A stretch of DNA of 26,141 nucleotides from Streptosporangiaceae bacterium (lineage in GTDB: Bacteria; Actinomycetota; Actinomycetes; Streptosporangiales; Streptosporangiaceae). The stretch spans positions 1-26,141 of the forward strand of contig JASIBJ010000012.1 of the NCBI GenBank assembly GCA_030045215.1. The letters are read 5' to 3'. The translations under genes were made by a program, and so were the position numbers. Below are positions 1-7,227 of this stretch, one piece after another. Below the pieces are notes generated by a model, which was given only the letters and a program-made list of their open reading frames with translations, ran no database searches and was not told where the DNA came from. Each line of letters begins with the position of its first letter. Positions within the stretch are counted from its first letter, which is position 1.

Positions 1-16
1 TCGCCTATGTTATTTG

Positions 17-42
17 AACGTGTCCTTCTGCTGCGACACGTT
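17..42. promoter_or_regulatory. Perfect 8-bp inverted repeat with 10-nt spacer
   Basis: AACGTGTC (17-24) is mirrored exactly by GACACGTT (35-42). It could be a regulator operator or a hairpin ending an upstream transcript; no T-tract follows, so I favour neither. The gene it would control is outside the window or far downstream. Confidence 0.4.
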
Positions 43-211
43 GCCAACCACCCACCATGCCCCAGGTCAGGCTCGGCGGGTCATGACCGAGGCAAGCTGG
101 GCAGCAGCACTGACTCCGAAGACGCGATATTACTTGACACTCAGACTTCGCGAAGCGACCACTCTTGCCCGGCTTCCGCCGTGAGACCCTGATAGCCGTG
201 GCGCTGGAAAG

Positions 212-246
212 GCGCTCCGGCGGCTCCGGCCGGGCTGTCGGAGCGC
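212..246. promoter_or_regulatory. 8-bp inverted repeat, 19-nt loop
   Basis: GCGCTCCG (212-219) pairs perfectly with CGGAGCGC (239-246). As RNA it would give a GC-rich stem with a large loop in the presumed leader of the lyase-family gene at 406. It may be a terminator-like hairpin or chance in GC-rich DNA. Confidence 0.25.
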
Positions 247-405
247 ACGTGTGAGGTGCTCGTCCTGCTTCGCAACCTGAGCGCCGACGCGTCCGGATGT
301 GGCGAGCCGCCGGGCGCGGGCTCCTGAGAAGCTGACGTCAGCGGGCGATTCCAGGGCCAAGAGCGGCCGCAGGCAAGCTCCGCCGACAACCAGGAGGTAG
401 GACCG

Positions 406-1227
406 ATGCCCACGACGCGGGAGAAGCGCGAAGCCTTCCGTAAGCTGCACGAATCCGGCTGCTTCGTCATCCCGAACGCGCATGATGCGGGTACGGCCCG
501 CTACCTGCAGCATCTTGGCTTCAAGGCGGTGGCCACCACCAGCGCCGGCTTCGCCTTCTCCAAGGGCTTGCCCGATGGCGCGGTGCCGCGCGACATGATG
601 CTCGCCCACATCGCCGAGATCGTGGCTTCGACCGACCTGCCAGTGAACGCCGACTTCCACAACGGCTACGGCGCCGACCCCGGCGAGGTCGCGCACGGCG
701 TCCGGCTCTGCGTCCAGACCGGAGTGGCGGGGCTGTCGATCGAGGACACGCTGGGCCCGCAGCGGCCCCAGTACGAGATCGAGGTCGCCGTGGAGCGGAT
801 CCGAGCAGCGCGCCAGGCGATCGACGAGAGCGGCGGCGACACGATGCTCATCGGCCGGGCGGAGAACTTCTTCGCCGGGAACCGGGACCTCACCGAAACG
901 ACCGAAAGGATCAGGGCATACGCCGAGGCAGGCGCGGACTGCCTGTACGCGCCGGGGGTGAGGACGCCGCAAGAGATCACCGCGATCGTTGAGGCCGCCG
1001 CGCCGAAGCCGGTCAATGTCCTTGCCACCAGCCCCAACCTGACGATTGGCGACCTGGCCGACCTGGGAGTGCGCCGCGTCAGCCTCGGCGGCATGCTCGC
1101 GCTGGCCGCGTGGGCCGGCGTCGCGCGGGCGCTGGCGCCGCTGTCGGAGGGCGGACGCCTGGCCGGATTCAGTTCCGTGCGGGATGCGCCGAACCTCAAC
1201 GCGCTGTTCGGCCAGGACCGGGGTTAG
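406..1227 (+). CDS. Isocitrate lyase/PEP mutase family protein
   Basis: A 273-aa TIM-barrel enzyme of the phosphoenolpyruvate mutase/isocitrate lyase superfamily, which makes or breaks C-C or P-C bonds next to a carboxylate using Mg2+. Visible family features are the N-terminal 'IPNAHDAGTARYL' segment (about residues 22-34), the metal-site strand NADFHNGYG (81-89), the IED strand (112-114) and RAENF (151-155). The active-site Cys loop (KxCGH) of true isocitrate and methylisocitrate lyases is absent, so it belongs to the large unassigned 'ICL/PEP mutase family' group, often annotated as carboxyvinyl-carboxyphosphonate phosphorylmutase-like. The ATG at 406 is fixed by AGGAGGT 7 nt upstream. It stands alone; the substrate is unknown. 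Confidence 0.9.
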   Translation: MPTTREKREAFRKLHESGCFVIPNAHDAGTARYLQHLGFKAVATTSAGFAFSKGLPDGAVPRDMMLAHIAEIVASTDLPVNADFHNGYGADPGEVAHGVRLCVQTGVAGLSIEDTLGPQRPQYEIEVAVERIRAARQAIDESGGDTMLIGRAENFFAGNRDLTETTERIRAYAEAGADCLYAPGVRTPQEITAIVEAAAPKPVNVLATSPNLTIGDLADLGVRRVSLGGMLALAAWAGVARALAPLSEGGRLAGFSSVRDAPNLNALFGQDRG

Positions 1228-1355
1228 CCTCGCCGGCCGCTCGCACTCCCGCCCCAGTTAGCCGAGAGCGCTTCCACGCCGGGCGGCCGGGTATGGAAGT
1301 AATCTGGGCAAGCGGAGCTTCACGGGCCGAGGGCGCAGGCAGGCGGGAGATGACC

Positions 1356-2012
1356 ATGGCGGCAGCGGTCGAGTTCGCGATCGGAGCCGAGGTCAGCTGT
1401 GTGGACGGGATCTGCGGACGGCTGACTCGCGTCGTCGTCGACCCGGTCGCGCGGGCACTCACCGATCTGGTTGTCGAGCCCGAGCACCGCGTCGGCCTGG
1501 CCCGGCTTGTGCCGGTCGAGCTGGCCAACCCGGTGGGCCGAGGGGCCGATGGCATACGCCTGAGCTGCACGCTCGCGCAGTTCGCGCGGTTCGATTCCGC
1601 CGAAGAAACGCAATTCGTGCCGGGAACGAGAGGTTACGAGATCTACGGACCTGAACAGGTGCTGGCCTGGCCCTATTACCGGCTCGGCGACACGGTGATG
1701 GATCCCGACGCGGAAGGCAAGGTTTCCGAGACAGTGACCGTCGACACGGTGCCGCTGGGCGAGGTCGACGTCCGCCGCGGCGAACACGTCCACGCTACCG
1801 ACGGGGACATCGGGCAGGTCCAAGGCCTGGTCGTCGACCCGGCGAGCGAGCACGTGACCCACGTGCTCCTGCAGGAAGGGCACCTGTGGGGCCGCAAGCA
1901 GGTCGCGATCCCGATCAGCGCGGTGACCGGGGTTGACGACCAGGGCATCAGCCTGAGCATTGCCAAGCAGGAAGTACAGGACCTGCCGCCGGTTAGCATC
2001 GCTGACCTCTAG
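1356..2012 (+). CDS. Two-domain PRC-barrel protein
   Basis: A 218-aa soluble protein with two PRC-barrel-like units. The first covers about residues 9-60 (GAEVSCVDGICGRLTRVVVD..., ending LVPVELA). The second covers about 140-200 (GEHVHATDGDIGQVQGLVVD..., ending VAIPISAV). In each, a 'G-x-x-V...G..G.v..vvvDp...' strand pattern is followed by an alternating hydrophobic 'vP...v' strand. PRC barrels mediate RNA or protein contacts (RimM, photosynthetic reaction centre H subunit); stand-alone actinobacterial copies are mostly of unknown role. The open frame extends upstream, but GGGAG at 1344-1348 suits the ATG at 1356 better than the ATG at 1350. A start at 1293 is also possible. Confidence 0.85.
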   Translation: MAAAVEFAIGAEVSCVDGICGRLTRVVVDPVARALTDLVVEPEHRVGLARLVPVELANPVGRGADGIRLSCTLAQFARFDSAEETQFVPGTRGYEIYGPEQVLAWPYYRLGDTVMDPDAEGKVSETVTVDTVPLGEVDVRRGEHVHATDGDIGQVQGLVVDPASEHVTHVLLQEGHLWGRKQVAIPISAVTGVDDQGISLSIAKQEVQDLPPVSIADL

Positions 2013-2039
2013 TACCCCGCTCTCTCGCGCTCGGCGACT

Positions 2040-2612
2040 CTAATCCCCGGCTCTCGATCGCATTGCCGGGGCCGTGACCACGAGGATGTCGGCAACGGTC
2101 GCGCCATTACCGGGATCGCGGGTCCGGGCGACCTTGCGCCAGCCCCAGCTCCGGAAGGCCTGTTGCGCCGCCGTCGCGGCCGGTGCGACGACCAGCGTTG
2201 CCCGCTCTTCGGGCCGCCCGCTGAGGATGAGGTCGTGCAGCATCCGGCCGATGCCCTGACGGCGCCAGGACGCGCGTACCAGCAACTCCACCAGCGCGAA
2301 CGTACGGCCAGGATGCTCGGACGTGAACTCGTCAGGCAGTGTCGTGGTCAGATCCCGCCACCAGGAGGTAGCCGGCCGCAGCGGCATGCCGGCCGCGTAT
2401 CCGACCAGATAGCCGCCGTGGCGAGCCTCGGCAAGGACAAAGCCGGGCTGGCGGGACTGAACCAGGAACCGCTCGGTGAACTGCTCGGCGTCTGCATCCA
2501 GCAGGTAAGGCGGGTCGGCGTAAACCTGGGCGTGGATGGCCTCCAGCTCGGCCACGTGCTCGGCGGACTGCCGACCCTCGAGCAGCCGGAAGGTAACGTC
2601 GCTCGAACTCAC
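2040..2612 (-). CDS. GNAT family N-acetyltransferase
   Basis: An acetyl-CoA-dependent N-acyltransferase of the GNAT fold, about 190 aa. Motif A is clear: a hydrophobic strand 'ALVELLV' followed by the pyrophosphate-binding loop RRQGIGRML. A preceding 'FVLAEARHGGYLVGYAAG' strand pair and a C-terminal 'FRSWGWRKVA' segment complete the fold. The acceptor substrate cannot be told. The open frame runs up to 2738 and would overlap the divergent ligase, so a shorter start is preferred. ATG at 2615 and GTG at 2612 are adjacent; I chose GTG 2612 because a TACCGT box (2619-2624) lies exactly 6 nt before it, with no Shine-Dalgarno, as for other leaderless starts in this window. The start codon is about 40 nt from that of the ligase on the other strand. 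Confidence 0.85.
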   Translation of the reverse strand: MSSSDVTFRLLEGRQSAEHVAELEAIHAQVYADPPYLLDADAEQFTERFLVQSRQPGFVLAEARHGGYLVGYAAGMPLRPATSWWRDLTTTLPDEFTSEHPGRTFALVELLVRASWRRQGIGRMLHDLILSGRPEERATLVVAPAATAAQQAFRSWGWRKVARTRDPGNGATVADILVVTAPAMRSRAGD

Positions 2613-2618
2613 CATCAG

Positions 2619-2624
2619 ACGGTA
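2619..2624 (-). promoter_or_regulatory. Putative -10 box of a leaderless GNAT transcript
   Basis: Read on the minus strand the sequence is TACCGT, then 6 nt (CTGATG), then GTG at 2612. The fit to TANNNT-N6-start is exact. I see no clear -35 hexamer. Confidence 0.4.
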
Positions 2625-2654
2625 CAGGGACGGCCAAGTGGGTACTCGATCAGC

Positions 2655-3647
2655 GTGAGCCCTGAGGTGAATGTCTCGGACGACTGGATGGAACCAGAAC
2701 TGGCCACGCTGACGAAAGACCGGTTCTTCGACCAGCAATGGCTCTATGAACGCAAATTCGACGGCGAGCGGTGCATCGCCTACCGCGCTGATGGTGGGGC
2801 GGTCCGCCTGATGACGCGCAACCGGCAGGTCGTCAACACCACCTACCCGGAGATCGCGGCGGCACTAGACGCCCAGGCCGCGGGTGACTTCGTGGTCGAT
2901 GGCGAGATAGTGGCCATGCACGAGGGCGCCACCAGCTTCAGCCGGTTGCAGCAGCGCCTGGGGGTCAGGAATCCCCCGGCGGAGCTGGTGCGCTCGGTGC
3001 CGGTGCTGTACTTCATTTTCGACGTCCTGCGGGCCGAGGGCCGCGATGTCCGCCAGCTGCCCTTGCGTGAGCGGAAGACGGTGCTGGAAGGCCTGCTGTC
3101 CTACGGCGGGCCGCTGAAGCACACCGTGCATCGCACCAGGAACGCGGCCGCTTACTGGGAGGAAGCACAGCGCAGCGGCTGGGAAGGCCTGATCGCCAAG
3201 CGCGCTGACTCGCATTACGTCGGCGGCCGCAGCCGGGACTGGCTGAAATTCAAGGCCGAGAACAACCAGGAGTTCGTGATAGGCGGCTTCACCGACCCGC
3301 AGGGAAGCCGTTCGGGCTTCGGCGCCCTGCTGATCGGCTACTACGACGAGCACGGCCGGCTCGTGTATGCCGGCAAGGTCGGCACGGGGTTCGATCAGGC
3401 CACGCTGGCGAGCCTGCACGAGGCTCTCGCCCGCCTCGAGCGGCCGACACCTCCGTTCGAGCGGGGCGCGATTCCGAGAAGGAGCGTGCACTGGGTCGAG
3501 CCCACGCTCGTCGGTCAGGTGGGCTTCTCCGAGTGGACCACCGCCGGGGAACTGCGGCACCCGCGCTACCTCGGCCTGCGCGACGACAAGGACCCGGCCT
3601 CGGTTACCAGGGAGCGGCCCGCGCCGTCTGGCGCTGCGGAGCGCTGA
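2655..3647 (+). CDS. ATP-dependent DNA ligase
   Basis: A 330-aa ligase that seals nicks via a lysyl-AMP intermediate. All nucleotidyltransferase motifs are visible: motif I KFDGER (residues 34-39, Lys34 the predicted adenylated residue), the motif Ia region around 'RLMTRNRQ', motif III YFIFDVL (119-125), motif IV EGLIAKR (177-183) and motif V WLKFK (196-200). An OB-fold domain follows ('EFVIGGFTDPQGSRSGFGAL', then 'YAGKVGTGF'). The size matches the short LigC/LigD-ligase-domain type used in end joining and repair, not replicative NAD+-dependent LigA. No Ku or LigD polymerase gene lies nearby. Start choice: GTG 2655, with GTG 2667 and ATG 2688 as alternatives; none has a good ribosome-binding site. 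Confidence 0.92.
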   Translation: MSPEVNVSDDWMEPELATLTKDRFFDQQWLYERKFDGERCIAYRADGGAVRLMTRNRQVVNTTYPEIAAALDAQAAGDFVVDGEIVAMHEGATSFSRLQQRLGVRNPPAELVRSVPVLYFIFDVLRAEGRDVRQLPLRERKTVLEGLLSYGGPLKHTVHRTRNAAAYWEEAQRSGWEGLIAKRADSHYVGGRSRDWLKFKAENNQEFVIGGFTDPQGSRSGFGALLIGYYDEHGRLVYAGKVGTGFDQATLASLHEALARLERPTPPFERGAIPRRSVHWVEPTLVGQVGFSEWTTAGELRHPRYLGLRDDKDPASVTRERPAPSGAAER

Positions 3648-3799
3648 TCGGCGACCGGGGCGATCGCGCTGCCCAGTCTTGCGGCCGGTTCTCACGTTCT
3701 GTCAGGGACTGGATGTCAGAGGCTGACGATACGGTCAGCATCGCTGCGGCTGCGCCCATCGAGCGACAGCCAGCCCCGAGAGAAAGTCGAGGTCAAGCC

Positions 3800-4702
3800 G
3801 TGAAGGTTGGCCTGCTGGTTTACACCGCGAACGACCGCGAGCAGAACCGCAAGCGCCCCTATGCGTCGATCCGCGCAATCACGCGGCAGGCAGAGGCCGA
3901 TGGTTTCGACAGCATCTGGCTCGCGGATCACCTTCTGTATCGCAATCCCGGTCAGCCGACCCGAGGAATCTGGGAGACGTGGACCGTACTGTCCGCGCTG
4001 GCCGAAGCCACACAGCGAGTCGAGATCGGCACGCTGGTGCTGTGTAATTCCATCCGCAACCCGGCCGTCGTGGCGAAGATGGCAACGGCCGCCGACGAAG
4101 TCAGCGACGGGCGTTTGATCCTCGGCATCGGCGCCGGGTGGAACGAGCCGGAGTACCAGGCGTTCGGGATGCCATTCGATCATCTCGTGGGCCGCTTCGA
4201 AGAAGCCCTGCAGGTCCTCAGGCCCTTGCTGCGCGATGGGCACGTCGATTTCAGCGGACACTATTACCAGGCGCGCGACTGCGACGACGTGCCACGCGGT
4301 CCGCGGGCACAAGGCCCGCCGGTACTCGTGGGAGGCGAAGGTCCGCGCATGCTCAGGCTGACTGCGCAGTATGCCGACCTGTGGAACACCGGGTACATGG
4401 GCGGGCCCGAGACAATGGCTGATCCGCTCGCCAGGATCGAGGGCGCTTGCCGCGAGGCCGGGCGCGACCCGGCGACGCTTGGCGTAACGGCGCTCATCGG
4501 CCTCTGGTTCCCCGACCTCCAGCCGGACCAGCCCAGTTTCTTCGACAAGCCGCTGACCGGCACGCCCGAGGAGATCGCGGCGGCCATCCGCGGCTACGAG
4601 GAACTCGCGGTCGAGCACATCATGTTCCAGTGCGTGCCGTACACCGACGAGAGTCGGAGGCGTTTGACCGAGGCGCTCCACCTCTATCGCGAGCAGCAGT
4701 AA
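3800..4702 (+). CDS. LLM class F420-dependent oxidoreductase
   Basis: A 300-aa luciferase-like monooxygenase (LLM) TIM barrel of the F420-using subgroup. Indicators are the opening strand MKVGLLVYTA, 'AEADGFDSIWLADHLLY', the strand and loop 'VEIGTLVLCNSIRNPAVVAK', and the hallmark 'GRLILGIGAGWNEPEY', followed by 'PVLVGGEGPRMLRLTAQYAD'. These enzymes transfer hydride between F420H2 and varied organic substrates. The open frame extends to ATG 3713, but that start would add an unstructured, family-atypical leader; GAGGT at 3789-3793, 6 nt before GTG 3800, fixes the start. The stop is only 5 nt from the end of the convergent kinase-like gene, leaving no room for a separate terminator. Confidence 0.9.
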   Translation: MKVGLLVYTANDREQNRKRPYASIRAITRQAEADGFDSIWLADHLLYRNPGQPTRGIWETWTVLSALAEATQRVEIGTLVLCNSIRNPAVVAKMATAADEVSDGRLILGIGAGWNEPEYQAFGMPFDHLVGRFEEALQVLRPLLRDGHVDFSGHYYQARDCDDVPRGPRAQGPPVLVGGEGPRMLRLTAQYADLWNTGYMGGPETMADPLARIEGACREAGRDPATLGVTALIGLWFPDLQPDQPSFFDKPLTGTPEEIAAAIRGYEELAVEHIMFQCVPYTDESRRRLTEALHLYREQQ

Positions 4703-4707
4703 CGGCC

Positions 4708-5382
4708 TTACGTGCTCGTGCCAGGCATGGCGTGCTCCTCTTGCGGCGCGGCGTTCTGGGCGCGGGCGGCGAGCAGGACGAGCTCGATCACGGTCGCCAG
4801 CGGTATCGCCGTGGAGTCGATCACCAGGTGATAGAGGGACAGGTCGGCCGGGTCGGTGCGGTACAGCCGGCGGACGTATGCCGTGCGGGCCTTGTCTGCG
4901 GCGCCCATGCGAGCGCGTGCCTGCGCCTCGCTGATGCCCTCGATCCTGGCGCCCAGCACGACCCGGCGCTGCGACGGACCGTCCAGCCGGACATGGAAAC
5001 CGCGGTCCTTGCCCAGCACGACCGCTGCCGCCCGGCCGAGGATCACTCCGCCGCCGACGGCTAGCAGGCGGTAGATCCCGGCCTCGCCGTGGGCGCGCAA
5101 GTGCCCGTCCTGATGGTGGCTGGACGGCGGCGACTGGGTCGGCCCGGCCGGGATCGCCTGGGTGAAGGCGGCGAGCAGCCGGTGGACCGGAGTCGCCTTG
5201 ACCTCTTCCTCTGTTAGCTGTTCACCGCATGGACCCGGCGCGGCGACGAGACCCTCCGACGTGGTGACACGCTGCAGGAAGGGCAGCCCGAGCCGCTCGG
5301 CCAAGGCCGGGGCGACGACACTTCCGCCGGCGCCGTAGGAGGCCGAAACGGTGATCAACTGCGGGGCAGAATCGGGGGTCAC
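4708..5382 (-). CDS. Cytidylate kinase-like family protein
   Basis: A 224-aa P-loop-fold protein of the cytidylate kinase-like family (AAK-type). The N-terminal 'ITVSASYGAGGSVVAPALAE' (residues 10-29) matches the family pattern 'IsrqyGsGG..ia..LA', in which the classical GK[ST] lysine is absent; that is normal for the group but leaves kinase activity uncertain. Further family features are 'GGGVILGRAAAVVL', 'HVRLDGPSQRRV' and a C-terminal Tyr/Asp segment 'LYHLVIDSTAIPL'. GTG 5382 is preceded by AAGGAG (5393-5398) with 10-nt spacing. It lies 20 nt after the stop of the MFS transporter and is almost certainly co-transcribed with it. The substrate is unknown. Confidence 0.8.
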   Translation of the reverse strand: MTPDSAPQLITVSASYGAGGSVVAPALAERLGLPFLQRVTTSEGLVAAPGPCGEQLTEEEVKATPVHRLLAAFTQAIPAGPTQSPPSSHHQDGHLRAHGEAGIYRLLAVGGGVILGRAAAVVLGKDRGFHVRLDGPSQRRVVLGARIEGISEAQARARMGAADKARTAYVRRLYRTDPADLSLYHLVIDSTAIPLATVIELVLLAARAQNAAPQEEHAMPGTST

Positions 5383-5402
5383 GTACGTTCATCTCCTTGT
5401 GG

Positions 5403-6923
5403 TCACGCTGCGGCCAGGGCAACCTGGCCGACGGTCGGCGCCAGGGTGCCGGAAGGCAGCACCAGAGCGCAGATGACCGCCGCGCCGGCCAGGATGCCGG
5501 CCGAGATCCAGAACGCGACGACATAGCTGTGCACCGCCGCCTCGGCCATGGCCAGCGGGTTGTGCGCGTGCGCCACCAGGTAGCCGGCCAGCGCGCTGGC
5601 TGCGATCGTGTTCAGCAGCGCGGTGCCGATGGACCCGCCGATCTGCTGGTTGGTGTTGACCATGGCCGAGGCGACGCCTGCGTCCGCCGCGCCGGCGCCG
5701 TAGGTTGCCGTGTTCATCGCGCAGCCGAACACCATGCCCAGGCCGAGCCCTGTCAGCACCAAGCTGATCAGGATCTGGTCCGGGTAGCTCGTGCGGAGCC
5801 CGAGCTGCGTGGCCAGGAAGACGAGGCCGCCGGCCGCGATGAGCATGCCGACCGGGACCAGCCGACGGGGTCCGACCCGCGGCATCAGGAACCCGCTGGA
5901 CGTCGTCGAGGACGCCATCAGCGCCGCCACCATCGGCAGGAATGCCAGGCCGGTCGTGACCGGCGAGTACTTCAGCGTGAGCTGCAGGTAATAGGTCAAG
6001 AACAGGAAGATCCCGAACATGCCCATGGCCGACAGGCCGATGGCGAGGTAGGCGCCGCCGCGGAAGCGGCTCAGCACGATCCGCATCGGCAGCAGCGGAT
6101 GCGGGACGCGCCGCTCGGCCAGGGCGAACACGGCCAGCAACACGACGCCGACGGACAGGAGCACATCGGTCTCCGGCGCGCTCCAGCTCTTGGTCTCGGC
6201 CTCGGACAACCCGTAGACCACGGCCACCAGCCCGGCCACGACCAGAACCGTGCCCCGCCAGTCGATGCGCTCGCCGCGATTCGGGGGCTGCCTGGGCAGC
6301 AGCCGCACCGCGCCGGTGACCGCGACGACCGCCAGGATCACGTTGATGTAGAGGCACCAACGCCAGGTCAGGTACTCGGTCAGCGCACCGCCCAGCAGCA
6401 GGCCGACCGCACCGCCGGCCCCGGCGATGGCACCGTAGACGCCGAACGCCTTGCCGCGCTCGGCCGGGTCGCTGAACGTGGTGGTCAGCGTCGACAGCGC
6501 GGCTGGCGCCAGCATCGCGCCAAAGGCGCCTTGAGCACCGCGGCCGATCACCAGCATCGCGAAACTGGTCGCCGCTCCGCCCACGGCCGAGGCCGAGGCG
6601 AAGCCCACCAGGCCGATGATCAGCATCCGCCGCCGGCCGACCAGATCCGATAGCCGACCGCCGAGCAACAGCAGCCCTCCGAAGGCCAGCGAATACGCCG
6701 TCACCACCCACTGCCGGTCGGCATTGGTGAACACCAGTGCACGCTGCGCCGAGGGCAGCGCGATGTTCACGACCGTGGCGTCCAGCACCACCATCAGCTG
6801 CGCCAGCCCGACCACGCCGAGAACCCACCAGCGCCCGGCCGACCCGCTGGCCTCACCGGACCGGGATCTTTCCGATTCGGCAATCGCCGGCGTGCTCACA
6901 CCCTGGGCTTCGGACTGCGTCAT
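5403..6923 (-). CDS. DHA2-family MFS drug transporter (EmrB/QacA type)
   Basis: A 506-aa 14-TM major facilitator of the drug:H+ antiporter-2 family, exporting toxic compounds across the cytoplasmic membrane using the proton gradient. Typical signatures are 'LDATVVNIALPSAQ' in TM1 (motif D1), 'GGRLSDLVGRRRMLI' (motif A) and the antiporter motif C region 'AGAGGAVGLLLGGALTEY', then 'WRWCLYINV'. A soluble N-terminal tail of about 30 residues precedes TM1. ATG 6923 has no Shine-Dalgarno but is preceded by TACGCT and exactly 6 nt, suggesting leaderless transcription. No regulator gene is adjacent; an AT-rich island at 7021-7050 separates it from the divergent aminotransferase gene. The substrate cannot be predicted. 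Confidence 0.93.
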   Translation of the reverse strand: MTQSEAQGVSTPAIAESERSRSGEASGSAGRWWVLGVVGLAQLMVVLDATVVNIALPSAQRALVFTNADRQWVVTAYSLAFGGLLLLGGRLSDLVGRRRMLIIGLVGFASASAVGGAATSFAMLVIGRGAQGAFGAMLAPAALSTLTTTFSDPAERGKAFGVYGAIAGAGGAVGLLLGGALTEYLTWRWCLYINVILAVVAVTGAVRLLPRQPPNRGERIDWRGTVLVVAGLVAVVYGLSEAETKSWSAPETDVLLSVGVVLLAVFALAERRVPHPLLPMRIVLSRFRGGAYLAIGLSAMGMFGIFLFLTYYLQLTLKYSPVTTGLAFLPMVAALMASSTTSSGFLMPRVGPRRLVPVGMLIAAGGLVFLATQLGLRTSYPDQILISLVLTGLGLGMVFGCAMNTATYGAGAADAGVASAMVNTNQQIGGSIGTALLNTIAASALAGYLVAHAHNPLAMAEAAVHSYVVAFWISAGILAGAAVICALVLPSGTLAPTVGQVALAAA

Positions 6924-6929
6924 TCACAA

Positions 6930-6935
6930 AGCGTA
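6930..6935 (-). promoter_or_regulatory. Putative -10 box of the MFS/kinase operon
   Basis: On the minus strand TACGCT is followed by 6 nt and the ATG at 6923, so transcription would begin at or next to the start codon. A clear -35 is not seen. Confidence 0.4.
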
Positions 6936-7227
6936 CGTCGGCCCTGAAAGCTTCCTGATGGAACTTTACGGGTCTTCTGCGCTCGCTTCTCCGGGCAAGC
7001 CCGAGTATGCGCTCGGCGAGATTCCTATTTTTCTGATAGTTTTTATTGACAAGAGCGCGATCGGATGCTCGACTGTAAGTCGCCGGAAGCCATGCTCGCG
7101 GCGCAGGCCTGCCGCCGGTGCTGTCAGGGAGGGTCGCATCACAGCGAACAAAAGAGGCCCCACGAGTGGCGTGGCCGGGCGCTGGCCCGCGTCAGCCCCA
7201 CGGCCTGACGCGGCGTAACGGACTCCG
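6936..7227. promoter_or_regulatory. Divergent intergenic region with AT-rich island
   Basis: This separates the MFS operon (-) from the aminotransferase/NCS1 operon (+). At 7021-7050 there is a strikingly AT-rich run in a GC-rich genome, ending in TTGACA (7046-7051), a good -35 candidate on the plus strand; the best downstream -10 is poorly spaced. The 3' part carries the inverted repeat at 7187-7213. Open frames through this region look like chance. Confidence 0.4.
7187..7213. promoter_or_regulatory. 9-9-9 perfect inverted repeat, operator candidate
   Basis: CCGCGTCAG (7187-7195) and CTGACGCGG (7205-7213) are exact reverse complements separated by 9 nt. The second arm ends 14 nt before the ATG of the aminotransferase gene, where a repressor site or a 5' mRNA hairpin would control the operon. 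No cognate regulator can be assigned from the sequence alone. Confidence 0.5.

Larger units (their letters stand above)
1..405. other. Leader region without a convincing gene
   Basis: I see no supportable coding sequence here; short open frames on both strands match no family I know. The stretch holds two perfect inverted repeats (17-42 and 212-246), a TTGACA-like hexamer at 134-139 without a good -10 partner, and a strong Shine-Dalgarno, AGGAGGT at 392-398, placed 7 nt before the ATG at 406. Confidence 0.5.

Noticed and set aside
175..260. Minus-strand text FQRHGYQGLT, resembling the start of a TetR DNA-binding domain
   Set aside because: Only about ten residues match, the following recognition helix is absent, and the frame lacks a plausible start; too weak to call even a fossil.
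130..972. Minus-strand open frame of 280 codons overlapping the lyase-family gene
   Set aside because: It is antisense to a clear enzyme with a strong ribosome-binding site and shows no recognisable domain.
3713..3799. N-terminal extension of the F420-type oxidoreductase from ATG 3713
   Set aside because: The extension is unlike family members, and GAGGT is ideally placed for the GTG at 3800.
5397..6653. Long plus-strand open frame of 418 codons opposite the MFS gene
   Set aside because: Its translation is low-complexity (Gln, Arg, Asp, His rich) with no family motif, while the minus strand encodes an unmistakable 14-TM transporter with motifs A and C.
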